The notes: generated by a model from the sequence alone, not told the origin. A DNA stretch of 64,000 bases from JAVJSD01 sp040219575 (GCA_040219575.1 JAVJSD010000006.1:62001-126000); one strand, 5' to 3'. Shown: positions 15,358 through 24,191, counted from the first letter of the stretch. Numbers and translations: made by a program.

Positions 15358-17247
15358 ATGTTAGAACTCGACTTTCCCAAAACTTCGCTCTCGCGTTCTG
15401 CCGAATCGGTGTTGCGCGAAGCCAAATCGGTTCATTTCTTCAGCACTGCGCGGGAGTTGGCCGAGGCTGCCGTCCCACGGGATCGCACCGACGAGCAGGG
15501 ATATTTCACCGTAGGTTACGATGTCGACGGAGAGTTCGTGCCGGAGCTTAGGGTGTGTCGCGTCCGGAACGGAATCAGCGCCAACTACGTCGAACCTTAC
15601 ATGCGGCGGCGAGACCCCGGCTGCATGGTGATTGCCGACGAGCGGGCGACGGACAAACCGACCTTCAAGCAGCGATTCGGCTCCGATTTCGAACCTCTGC
15701 GACAAGAGACATTCGCCTGGCTGAAGACACAGGATCTCGGCTGTTTCTTCTTCGACGCCGGATTGCCAGGCAAAGGCCTGCCGGCCGTCGCCATCTGTCC
15801 CGCCAACGCCGCCTTCTTCGCCTTCGGCCTGGCCACGCTGCAGGGAATCGTGCCCATCGACGAAATCTCGGCGCTCGGCGACCAGTACCACCATTCGGCC
15901 ATCATCTATGTAGCGCCGCCGTTTCGGCACACCCACTTCGGTGGAAAACAGGTGGTGGTGCACAATCGCCGCGAGCAACTGCACGAGTTGTTCAGTTACA
16001 ACCTTTATCCCGGGCCGTCCGCGAAAAAGGGCGTTTACGGCATGTTGCTGAATCACGGAGAGCAGCAACATTGGACCACCGCCCATTGCTCGACGGTGCA
16101 AGTGGTCACGCCCTACGACAACACCGTAACCATCATGCACGAAGGCGCCTCGGGCGGTGGCAAGAGCGAGATGCTCGAGCAGATGCATCGCGAAGCCGAC
16201 GGACGTTTGAGGTTGGGGAAAAACCTGGCGACGGGGGAGCGACGCTACGTTGCAATCCCTCGCGGATGCGAATTGCGGCCCGTCACCGACGACATGGCCT
16301 TGTGTCACCCGGATCTTCAGAACAAGGAGTCTCGTGAACGAAAGCTGACCGTGATGGACGCCGAGCAAGCTTGGTTCTTGCGAGTGAATCACATCAACCG
16401 CTACGGCAAAGATCCCCATTTGGAAGCGCTGACGATGCGTCCCGCAGAACCGCTGCTATTCTTGAACATCGATGCCGTTCCAGGCTCGACGGCGTTGATC
16501 TGGGAGCACATCGAGGATGCTCCCGGCGTTCCCTGCCCCAATCCGCGTTTGATCTTCCCGCGAAACTGTTATCCCGGCATTGTCCACGACCCGGTAACGA
16601 TCGACATCCGCAGCTTCGGCGTCCGTTGCCCGCCCTGCAGGGCGGAACTCCCGACCTACGGGATTCTGGGGATATTCCACATTTTGCCGCCCTCCCTGGC
16701 CTGGCTGTGGAGGCTCGTGGCGCCGCGCGGTCACGGAAATCCGTCGATTGTGCAGACTGAGGGAATGAGTTCCGAGGGTGTGGGGTCGTACTGGCCGTTC
16801 GCCACCGGCCGCCGCGTCGATCAAGCGAACATCCTGTTTCGCCAGATCATGGAGACGCCTGACACGATGTTTGTGCTGATCCCCAACCAGCACGTCGGCT
16901 GCTGGGAGACCGGCTTCGCCCCGCAGTGGATCACGCGCGAATACCTCGCGCGGCGCGGTTCCGCGGCATTCGCCCCCGAAAAGATGCTTGATTCACGCTG
17001 TTCGCTGCTGGGGCGTACACCACGGACCATTCAGGTCGAAGGACACATGATTGGGCATTGGTTCCTGCAAGTGGAGACCCAGCCCGAGGTTGGGGAGGAG
17101 GGATACGACCGGGGAGCCGAGATCTTGACGACATTTTTCCACAAGCAGATCCGGCAATTTCTGGACTCCGACCTGGACGGCCATGCCCGAAGGATCATCG
17201 AGGCCTGTTTGGATGGCGCCTCGGCGGCCGACTACGATCAGTTCTGA
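15358..17247 (+). CDS. PEP-carboxykinase-like P-loop protein (DUF4914 type)
   Basis: 629 residues, matching my recollection of the DUF4914 family in length and in having a PEPCK-like kinase loop. Residues 263-270 are GASGGGKS, followed by EMLEQMHREADG. Downstream motifs HINRYGKDPHLEALTM, LFLNIDAVPGSTALIWEHIEDAPGVPCPNPR and TEGMSSEGVGSYWPFATG resemble the metal and nucleotide contacts of the PEPCK fold. No export signal is present, so it is likely cytosolic. The reaction is unknown; a phosphotransferase or carboxykinase-type activity is possible. It has a leader of about 120 bases and no co-directional partner. The family assignment rests on memory of conserved features; the P-loop is directly visible. 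Confidence 0.7.
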   Translation: MLELDFPKTSLSRSAESVLREAKSVHFFSTARELAEAAVPRDRTDEQGYFTVGYDVDGEFVPELRVCRVRNGISANYVEPYMRRRDPGCMVIADERATDKPTFKQRFGSDFEPLRQETFAWLKTQDLGCFFFDAGLPGKGLPAVAICPANAAFFAFGLATLQGIVPIDEISALGDQYHHSAIIYVAPPFRHTHFGGKQVVVHNRREQLHELFSYNLYPGPSAKKGVYGMLLNHGEQQHWTTAHCSTVQVVTPYDNTVTIMHEGASGGGKSEMLEQMHREADGRLRLGKNLATGERRYVAIPRGCELRPVTDDMALCHPDLQNKESRERKLTVMDAEQAWFLRVNHINRYGKDPHLEALTMRPAEPLLFLNIDAVPGSTALIWEHIEDAPGVPCPNPRLIFPRNCYPGIVHDPVTIDIRSFGVRCPPCRAELPTYGILGIFHILPPSLAWLWRLVAPRGHGNPSIVQTEGMSSEGVGSYWPFATGRRVDQANILFRQIMETPDTMFVLIPNQHVGCWETGFAPQWITREYLARRGSAAFAPEKMLDSRCSLLGRTPRTIQVEGHMIGHWFLQVETQPEVGEEGYDRGAEILTTFFHKQIRQFLDSDLDGHARRIIEACLDGASAADYDQF

Positions 17248-17285
17248 GAGTGTCGTTGACGCCGAATATTTTTCGCGGATCTTGC

Positions 17286-17466
17286 GGCGAACTCACAATC
17301 GCTGGATGCAATGTTCGGCTTTCGAGGAGATGACATCTCTTCCGTTCTTGGTGCAGTCTCCCAAGAACGCACGGTGGCGGTTTGAACGAATTCCTTGCCG
17401 CCTGGGGCTTGCACGATCCTGTTCGACTTGCCGTTGGCGAGGAACTCGAACTTCCGATCAGATTCC
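17286..17466 (-). pseudogene. Possible decayed FHA-domain remnant
   Basis: In one minus-strand frame the sequence reads KFEFLANGKSNRIVQAPGGKEFV and, after a shifted stretch, SSDCEFAARS; in the neighbouring frame CHLLESRTLHP appears between them. This order resembles an FHA domain (strand, GR-x-CHLRP, SRHHCE) broken by small indels. No intact start or full-length frame is present. The resemblance is suggestive only. Confidence 0.25.
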
Positions 17467-17715
17467 GCCGACCGTCGATGATTCTCCTCGCGGCGACACT
17501 CAAGCGCCGCCTTGGCAGTCTGTCCACTTCGAACAACCTTCAACCGGTCTCAAAATCCCCAAGTCGGCGACGACTTCGTGGTTTGGCGTGTTTGCGGAAA
17601 TTCGGTCCTCGTACAAGCCAGAGTTCGCCGGTATTCTATCTGCAGGGGGATCGAGTCCGGTCCCGCTTCGTAACCGCGATCGTCGATTGAAGATGGACCA
17701 AGACAGACAAAGGCA

Positions 17716-18126
17716 ATGCCCGAGTTCGCCCCACAGTCGCAAGCCGCGTCGTTGGGGGAGTTTCTTGAACAACTCGAAACGGAGTAGAGGCTCACAAGGC
17801 ATCGCCGGGGGCAGCAGGGAATTGAAAGCAGGGCCAAGCAGATCGCCGCCTGGCTAGCCGAGAAGTTGGGCCGCTTTAAGCTGAACGACTGCTTGTTACG
17901 CTACTCGGAACTGAGCCGGGTCGTGGAGCTTGAGACACTGGCCGCCGCCCAAGAGCGGATTGCCCTTTGGGACAACCTCGACGCGGTGTCGAGCAGAGAC
18001 ACGCGTCTCGAAGGGATTACGTTCACCTTCTTCCGAGAGCGATCGCAGCAGCACCTCGACGAGTTGAACGCCCGTAGAAGATTGGCGGCGATGGAGGCCT
18101 TTTGTGAAGGAAAAGACTCAGATTGA
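17716..18126 (+). pseudogene. Unknown soluble protein gene interrupted by an in-frame amber codon
   Basis: An ATG at 17716 opens MPEFAPQSQAASLGEFLEQL, which hits TAG at 17785 and then continues in the same frame for another 113 codons: a basic patch, IESRAKQIAAWLAEKLGRF, NDCLLRYSELSRVVELETL and FFRERSQQHLDELNARRRLA, ending at TGA 18124. The two halves read as one helical protein of about 136 residues; one base change (CAG to TAG) would explain the break. Alternatively only the downstream part is translated, although no good start with a ribosome site follows the stop. The family was not recognised. Confidence 0.5.
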
Positions 18127-18210
18127 AGCGATCGGCGGTCACTTTCTTGGAAAATCGCCGGCGGTCGCCGAATATTGGCCGATTCGCTTCCTGACTATGG
18201 GGGGCGACGC

Positions 18211-18666
18211 ATGAACGATCCAACGATTCGCATCACGTTGTTGTCGCACGCTGTCGCAACGCTCTACATGCTGGGGCTAATCTGGTTCGTGCAAGTCGTT
18301 CACTATCCACTGCTCGGCGCCGTTGGAAGTGCGGAGTTCCCCGCATTTGAACGTCGTCACAAGTTGCTGACCACCTGGGTCGTCGCACCGCCGATGCTCC
18401 TGGAGGGGGCGACGGCCTTGCTCCTTTTCTGGTTCCGGCCGCCAAGTGTGTCGACCTGGCAGGTAGCGGCAGGCGTGATCCTCGTTGCGGTGATTTGGTT
18501 GTCGACCGCCTTCGTGCAGGTGCCATGCCACGAGTCGCTCTCCAATGGGTTCGACGCCGCCGTGCACGCGCGTCTTGTTTTCACCAACTGGATTCGGACG
18601 ATCGCCTGGAGTTTACGTGGATTGCTCGTGGTCGGCATGACATGGAGCGCGCTGCCAGTTGGGTGA
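18211..18666 (+). CDS. Small four-helix integral membrane protein of unknown function
   Basis: 151 residues from the ATG at 18211, preceded by GGGGGG. Four hydrophobic segments are visible: LLSHAVATLYMLGLIWFVQVVHYPLL, LTTWVVAPPMLLEGATALLLFWF, VAAGVILVAVIWLSTAFVQVP and IRTIAWSLRGLLVVGMTWSA. The VQVVHYPLL and FVQVPCHESL motifs, with HxxL and PCH in adjacent loops, resemble the small DUF1772-like membrane families. No catalytic role can be assigned. It lies just downstream of the interrupted gene and is the only intact gene between 17.3 and 19.6 kb. Confidence 0.7.
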   Translation: MNDPTIRITLLSHAVATLYMLGLIWFVQVVHYPLLGAVGSAEFPAFERRHKLLTTWVVAPPMLLEGATALLLFWFRPPSVSTWQVAAGVILVAVIWLSTAFVQVPCHESLSNGFDAAVHARLVFTNWIRTIAWSLRGLLVVGMTWSALPVG

Positions 18667-19352
18667 GGAGACATGACCTCAACCTGTCGAACTTGTTGCG
18701 CTTCTGTCTGGATACCGAGTGCCTTCAAGAAGAAGACCAGTGCCGCCAGACAGAATTGCCCGCGCGCCCGTACCGACAAGTGCAGCACAAAGCGCGTGGA
18801 CACCATCGCCAACACTACGTCCTCCGCAGCGTCCACACGTCGTGACCGAGATGCTCGAATCGATCGGCAAGCGATTCCGTTCGGCGGCCCTGCTCGTGTT
18901 GGTCAACTCTCACGGGCTCATGTCATTCTCGATCTGGTAGACCAGCGTCAGTAGCACTGGCCGCGCTGCCATTGCCTCGTCTACACCAATGTCCTCGATG
19001 TCCTTCAACTCGCGATGTTTTGGTGGTGGCCGCGACGCCCGAATTGCGCCAAGACGCGGACGTTCGTCGCTGGCCAGCCCGACGATCGTTTTCGCACTCG
19101 ACATCGTCTTTCTGAATGGCCATCGGCACTTGCCGGTCATCACGAGGCGGTGCGCCGCGTCGACGCATTCACGCTCGCGCCGACGGAAACCGTCGCCCAT
19201 TCGGCGAATCTCGCCTCGCGCAAAGATCGCGGGACGAGTTTAGGCGGACCAGTTCTATCTGGGTGGCTCCGGCCAGGAGCAGCAGTAATGATCGGCAAAA
19301 CTTCCGCATCGGTCGAATTCGCAAAAAGGGGCGATGGTGTAGCCGAATGTAG
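18667..19352. other. Gene-poor, apparently decayed stretch
   Basis: No intact gene could be supported over 686 bases. Fragments on the minus strand look protein-like: a hydrophobic segment at 18700-18790, IEDIGVDEAMAARPVLLTLVYQIEND near 18930-19000, and a 46-codon frame starting MRKFCRSLLLLL at 19309. None has a full frame or a recognised family, so these are best read as gene debris. Confidence 0.4.
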
Positions 19353-19607
19353 TTAAATGGCCTGAATTGAGACCAATTCAGTTGGGTCGCCCAAGATTCG
19401 GCATTTGGTGGAAATCCGAGAATTCACCGAGCTTGTTAGCCATTTTGCGGCATCGACGTCTAACAAGTGATGCATATCGTCGGCCAGGATGTAGACGATG
19501 TTGGGTGGGCGATCCTCGGCGCGGAGGGAATCGGCGCACGAGACGAACACGCACCAGGCCGCCGCGGCGAGGCAGAGAGAACAGAAAGTCGGAAGGCGAT
19601 ATTTCAT
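19353..19607 (-). pseudogene. Truncated sulfatase gene (signal peptide and first strand only)
   Basis: The frame from the ATG at 19607 encodes 84 residues. It begins with a signal peptide (MKYRLPTFCSLCLAAAAWC) and then RPPNIVYILADDM, the hallmark first strand of type I sulfatases with the metal-binding Asp pair. After DDMHHL the sequence turns into unrelated residues and stops. The C-x-P-x-R site that becomes formylglycine, and everything after it, is gone. A deletion in a secreted sulfatase gene is the simplest reading; such genes are numerous in planctomycetes. Confidence 0.65.
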
Positions 19608-19638
19608 AAAACGGCGCCTGGATTCTCAAGGGAAAGGA

Positions 19639-19968
19639 TCACGAGTAGTGCAGGGCGAGCCATACGGTTTGCCGATTCGGATCAGTATATTCCACGCGAT
19701 GCCGCAGATGGGCGGGAATATTGACGCAATCGCCCGGCGAGAGCTCGAGCAACTCGTCGCGGCCTTCCAGTCGCAGCTTGGCGCTGCCCGACAGCAACAC
19801 CACCCATTCGTGCGTCGATTGGTCGTACCACTTCCCCGCGGGGGTGGTTTGCCCGGCCGACACAATGCGTTCGAGCTTGAAGGCGCCGCCGTCGAGCAGT
19901 GGCTGGTAGACCTCGTCGCCTTTCGCATCGGCATCGGAGATCGGCGCCAAGAGATTGTCGCCGTCCAT
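19639..19968 (-). CDS. Single-domain cupin protein
   Basis: 109 residues from the ATG at 19968, with AAAGGA upstream. The cupin motifs are visible: EWVVLLSGSAKLRLEG with a Glu in place of the first His cluster, and LSPGDCVNIPAHLRHRVEYT for the second (PG-x5-P-x2-x-H-x3). The metal ligands are only partly standard: THEW at position ~72 and HRV near 91. It probably binds a metal and a small ligand in the cytosol. It lies 31 bases before the sulfatase stub on the same strand, so it may be left over from an older sugar-related group. Confidence 0.75.
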   Translation of the reverse strand: MDGDNLLAPISDADAKGDEVYQPLLDGGAFKLERIVSAGQTTPAGKWYDQSTHEWVVLLSGSAKLRLEGRDELLELSPGDCVNIPAHLRHRVEYTDPNRQTVWLALHYS

Positions 19969-20499
19969 TATCCATTCCTTTCGTCGTTGTCAGGTCGTCG
20001 TTGTCAGGGGGCATCGATGCGGACTGGCGAATCATGTCGCCCTCCACTTCCGCATCTTATCCGTCGGAAGATTCGCGCTCATCTTCGTCCGTACATCAAC
20101 CGCTGAAAATGCACGCAGCACCTATTCGCGGATCATGAGACGCGGTACCACTGATGAACGCTGATCCGACGCGAATGTCGGAAGTTTGAGATTCACTAGC
20201 GCCCATGAGCGTTCATCAGCGGTTCGCCTGCCTTTACCTTTGGGTTCCGGCGACGCCGGGGTGTGTTTCGTCCGTGTTCCATCCGGAGACATACCAATGG
20301 GGTTGAGCAGCGCCGCAACGGGGCGACGATCGGCGTAGGGCGGGTTGCCCGCCAACCGCCAACCGGCCAACCTCGCCCCCCTGCCCTGCCCTCGACTTCA
20401 GCGCATGGCCGCGCTAAAATGGCTGATTCCAGGTGTTGTTCCGATCCCCTGCCCTGTCCAAGTAGCAGTTCTGACCGTCATCCCTCCCGAAGGCCGTCG
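19969..20499. other. Intergenic region with one inverted repeat
   Basis: 531 bases between the cupin gene and the ketosynthase-like gene, without a supported gene. It holds an inverted repeat at 20151-20219, listed separately, and runs of CCCTGCCCT near 20385 and 20450. Confidence 0.4.
20148..20222. repeat. Family D inverted repeat (CTGATGAACGCT arms)
   Basis: CTGATGAACGCT at 20151-20162 and its exact complement AGCGTTCATCAG at 20208-20219 enclose 45 bases containing GCGAATG. The same CTGATGAACGC ... GCGAATG order recurs at 29583-29610, so this is an interspersed element and not a local hairpin only. Confidence 0.55.
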
Positions 20500-21804
20500 A
20501 TGGCATCGCGACGCGTAGTAATTACCGGAATGGGACTGGTCAGTCCGCTGGGCGTGTCGCCCGCCGATCTGTGGGATGGCTTAACCTCTTCGCGCAGCGG
20601 CATCGCCCGATTTCAATCCTTGCCCGCCGAGGCGCTCCCCACGCCCTTTGGCGGTGAAGCCCGGGAGTTCACCGGCGACATCCAGCAATTCGGCCCGCTG
20701 GAAAAGACGCTGCAGCGGAACATCAAGAAGGGCCTCAAGTTGATGTGCCGCGAGATCGAGATGGGCGTCGCCGCCGCGCAGCTCGCCCTCACCGACGCGG
20801 GACTCACCCTGGGGAAGTACGATCCCGAGCGAACCGGCGTGCTGTACGGTTCGGATTACATTATGACCACGCCCGACGAGTTCATCGCGGGCATCCGCCG
20901 CTGCATCGACGCCGAGGGGCAGTTTCACTTCGAGCGGTGGGGCAGCGAAGGCCTGAACCAGGTCACCCCCCTGTGGCTGCTGAAATACCTGCCCAATATG
21001 CCGGCCAGCCACATCGCGATCTACAACGATCTGCGTGGGCCGAGTAACTCGATCACACTGCGCGAGGCGTCGTCGAACCTGGCGGTGGGCGAGGCCGCCG
21101 CCACCATCGCCCGCGGCGCCGCCGACATCATCGTCGCCGGCGCCACCGGCACGCGGGTGCATGCCGTGCGAACCGTGCACGTGATGCTGCAAGAGCAAGT
21201 CGCCGACGGCGCGCTGGAGCCAGAACGAGCCTGCCGGCCGTTTGATCGCGATCGCACCGGCATGGTGCTCGGCGAAGGCGCCGGAGCGCTGGTGCTGGAG
21301 GATCTCGAAACGGCGCAAGCCCGCGGGGCGACAATCCTGGGCGAAATCGCCGGCGCCGGTTCTTCGGCGGTCCGGGAGTCGGACGGCATCGCCGACTATG
21401 AGGAGTCGATCTTCAACGCCGTCAACGCGGCGCTCGCTGGCGGAAAACTCAAGGCGAGCGAGGTGGGCCACGTTTGCGCTCACGGCATCGCCACGCAAAA
21501 ATGCGACGCCGAGGAAGCCCGGGCCGTCAAACGCGTCTTCGACGGCCGGCCGATTCCCGTGACCGCCCCCAAAAGCAACTTCGGCAATCTGGGGGCCGGC
21601 GGCGGCATGGTCGAGTTGATCGCCAGCATCAAGGCGCTGGTGGCGGGTCGTCTCTATCCCACGCTCAACTACGAAACCCCCGATCCCAACTGCGACATTC
21701 ACGTCGCCCGCGGCGATGAAGAGGCTGGCGACAGCTTTGTCAACGTGAACATCACGCCGCAAGGGCAGGCGTCAGCCGTCGCCGTGCGCAAGTGGGGTTC
21801 CTAA
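20500..21804 (+). CDS. Beta-ketoacyl-ACP synthase-like protein lacking the catalytic cysteine
   Basis: 434 residues from the ATG at 20500 (MASRRVVITGMGLVSPLG). The overall KAS I/II thiolase fold is clear: FDRDRTGMVLGEGAGALVLE, HVCAHGIATQ, KSNFGNLGAGG and the C-terminal ASAVAVRKWG. At the nucleophile position, where FabF has ACTSG, this protein has LREASS: Leu187-Arg188-Glu189, so the Cys is missing. The first catalytic His is kept (His328, CAHG) but the second, usually in GHLLGAAG, is Asn363. Lys358 is kept. It therefore cannot condense by the normal route. It may act like a chain-length factor or decarboxylating KS-Q-type partner, or have another role. No ACP, second ketosynthase or other lipid gene is adjacent. 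Confidence 0.85.
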   Translation: MASRRVVITGMGLVSPLGVSPADLWDGLTSSRSGIARFQSLPAEALPTPFGGEAREFTGDIQQFGPLEKTLQRNIKKGLKLMCREIEMGVAAAQLALTDAGLTLGKYDPERTGVLYGSDYIMTTPDEFIAGIRRCIDAEGQFHFERWGSEGLNQVTPLWLLKYLPNMPASHIAIYNDLRGPSNSITLREASSNLAVGEAAATIARGAADIIVAGATGTRVHAVRTVHVMLQEQVADGALEPERACRPFDRDRTGMVLGEGAGALVLEDLETAQARGATILGEIAGAGSSAVRESDGIADYEESIFNAVNAALAGGKLKASEVGHVCAHGIATQKCDAEEARAVKRVFDGRPIPVTAPKSNFGNLGAGGGMVELIASIKALVAGRLYPTLNYETPDPNCDIHVARGDEEAGDSFVNVNITPQGQASAVAVRKWGS

Positions 21805-21980
21805 GCCTCCCCCAGCCGACGGCATCGCCGTCGTTTTATGTGCGTTCGGGACGGACTGTTCGTAGCGGGCAGCGCGGAAAACTGCTGGATTCACCCGGCT
21901 GGTTTGTGCGAGAATCTGAGGTGTTCGCTTGGTGACCACGGATGTCCCAACCGACATTCTCGTTTCGCGAGCGAGGCAGC

Positions 21981-24191
21981 GTGTCCGACGACTTCGATCC
22001 CTATTATCGCTGGCTGGGAATCCCACCCGAAGAGCAGCCTCCACACTACTATCGGCTGCTGGGTGTGCGCGCGTTCGAACCGGATGAAGAAGTCCTCCAG
22101 AACGCCGCCGACCTGCGAATGATTCAGCTCCGCAGCGCGCAGATCGGCAAACGGGCCGCGTTGTCGCAGCAACTGCTCAACGAAGTGGCGGCCGCCCGGG
22201 CGTGCCTGTTGAATCCCCGCCGCCGCAACGAGTACGACGCCCAACTGAAACGGCGTCTGGGTGAACAAGCGATCGCCAGTCCGCCCCCTGCGAGTCCGCC
22301 TGCGCTGAATGTTGCTCCGGCGGCCGTGGATGTTGGGGCGTTGCCCGATCTGTCGGCGAGCGATCCACTCCAAATCGCAACTCTCCCCGGCACGCGAACC
22401 GACGCCAAGCCGTACGCAATGCTCGACGGCGGCTACGCCCCCCCTGCCCCGCGCAATAGCGCCAAAACAATTTGGATGCTGGCGCTGATTTGCGGCGTGC
22501 TGGTGCTCGTGCTGCCGCTGCTGGCGATTCCCGTGGTGGCGGTGATCGCCTTGTCGGGCGAACAGCCAGCGCCCGCCCCGCCCTCCCCTGTCGTCCGGCC
22601 TCCGCGCCCCCTGCCCCGCCCCGCACGCGACGACGAACCGCCGCCGATTGTTGTCAACCAAACTCCACGTGAGCGCACCGTGCCGGTCGTCGCCGGCGCC
22701 AACACGCCGACGCCGGCCGACGACTCGACGGCCGCCGTCGACGCAACGCCCGCGGGTTCGACGTCGACTCCCCTGTTGGCGTTGAACGAGGGAGCGCCCT
22801 TGAAGGCGCCGCCGGCGGCCTTGCTTGCCGGCGCCTTGCTGCACTACGACTTCGAACCCGACGCCGAACATGCCGCGGATGTCGTCGCCGATCGATCGGG
22901 CCACGGGTTTGATGGCCAGATCAAAGGCAACCCGCAACCAAGCCGCGTCGGCTCGCCGATCGGCGGCGCCGCGCTGCATTTCGAAGGCGGGGCTGGGGCG
23001 CTCCGCGTCGCTGGACTGACCGACGCCTTGTGCAACGATCTGACGGAGCTCACGGTCGCGACATGGGTGGCGCCCGAACCAAACCAGAAGTCGGGAATGA
23101 TTTTCGACGTCGGTTGGTACGGCACGGAGAGCATCACGCTGGTGGTTGTCGAGGAGGAGATCAAGTTCACGCTCTCCGGTCATCACATCGGCACGGGCCT
23201 GACGGCCCCGCTTGGTGGCGGGTCGGGGTGGCGTCATGTGGCGGCCGTCTGGGATGGCAAGGAGCAGCGGCTCTATCTTGATGGAAAGGTCGTCGCCCGC
23301 GAAGCGACAAGACGAGCAACGCTCAATTCAAAGAGCATCAACAAGCGTTATCCGGTCTCGGTGGGCGCGACCGCGAAGTGGTACAAGGCCAACGAGCGAT
23401 TCTTCCGCGGACAGATCGACGAATTGCTCGTGTTGCCGCGCGGCTTGACCGACAACGAGGTCTCGCAGTTGTACGGCGTCCAGCGTTATTCCGCACCCGC
23501 GGCGACCTCGGTCGATCTCAAGCCGACGCCTGACCCGACCGCTCCGCCGGCGACGGCGGCCGTCGCCACACCCGACATCGCCACACCCGACATCGCGACG
23601 CCCGCCGCGACCGCCGCAACAACCGTCGACGGCGAGCCGATCGACCTGATCGCGCTGGTCGATCTCGACAAGGACGCGCGTCCCGTGAGCAAGTGGAAGC
23701 TGATCGACGGCGAGTTGCACTGCATCAACGGCGTGTTTCGTCCCAAGGTCGTCTTCCCCTACGAGCCGCCGGAGGAGTACGACGTGAAGGTCGTCTTCTC
23801 GCACCTGCGGCTGCGCAATCCGATCTCGATCATTCTGCCCAAGGGCGACGCGTCGTTCTTTTTCGCGGTGGGCGGGTCGAAGGGACATGCCAGCTTCTCG
23901 GTGAATCCCGGCCAGACGCCGAATCCGACGACCACGACGATTTCCCCAGCCCTCGTCTCCAACAGGCAGTACACCACCCTCGTGCAGGTCCGCAACGACG
24001 GCGTGAAAGCATTCTTCGAGGGCGAACTGGTCTGCGACCACCCCACCGATTTCCGCGATCTCAAGACGGACCAATGGCGAAAGATCAAGGAGACCCGCCA
24101 AATCGCCATCGACGCAGATGACCCGGCGGTCTTCCATCTGGTCGAACTCACCGAGATTTCCGGCCCGGGCCGACTGCTGCGGACCCCGTGA
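21981..24191 (+). CDS. Membrane protein with J-like N-terminus and extracytoplasmic LamG domain
   Basis: 736 residues from the GTG at 21981 (VSDDFDPYYRWLGIPPEEQP), chosen because related planctomycete proteins begin near FDPYYKWLGI; an in-frame ATG at 21942 would add 13 residues. Residues 1-90 resemble a degenerate J domain (HYYRLLGV ... LLNEVAAARACLLNPRRRNEYDAQL). A Pro-rich linker leads to a membrane helix at about 164-192 and a second Pro/Arg-rich linker. A LamG/concanavalin-like domain follows at about 286-500 (LLHYDFEPD ... VLPRGLTDNEVSQLYG). After a TPDIATPDIATPAAT repeat, residues 554-736 form another beta-rich module ending ELTEISGPGRL. Topology is cytoplasmic J-like part, outside LamG. 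The function is unknown; a sensor or scaffold linking both sides of the membrane is possible. Confidence 0.75.
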   Translation: MSDDFDPYYRWLGIPPEEQPPHYYRLLGVRAFEPDEEVLQNAADLRMIQLRSAQIGKRAALSQQLLNEVAAARACLLNPRRRNEYDAQLKRRLGEQAIASPPPASPPALNVAPAAVDVGALPDLSASDPLQIATLPGTRTDAKPYAMLDGGYAPPAPRNSAKTIWMLALICGVLVLVLPLLAIPVVAVIALSGEQPAPAPPSPVVRPPRPLPRPARDDEPPPIVVNQTPRERTVPVVAGANTPTPADDSTAAVDATPAGSTSTPLLALNEGAPLKAPPAALLAGALLHYDFEPDAEHAADVVADRSGHGFDGQIKGNPQPSRVGSPIGGAALHFEGGAGALRVAGLTDALCNDLTELTVATWVAPEPNQKSGMIFDVGWYGTESITLVVVEEEIKFTLSGHHIGTGLTAPLGGGSGWRHVAAVWDGKEQRLYLDGKVVAREATRRATLNSKSINKRYPVSVGATAKWYKANERFFRGQIDELLVLPRGLTDNEVSQLYGVQRYSAPAATSVDLKPTPDPTAPPATAAVATPDIATPDIATPAATAATTVDGEPIDLIALVDLDKDARPVSKWKLIDGELHCINGVFRPKVVFPYEPPEEYDVKVVFSHLRLRNPISIILPKGDASFFFAVGGSKGHASFSVNPGQTPNPTTTTISPALVSNRQYTTLVQVRNDGVKAFFEGELVCDHPTDFRDLKTDQWRKIKETRQIAIDADDPAVFHLVELTEISGPGRLLRTP

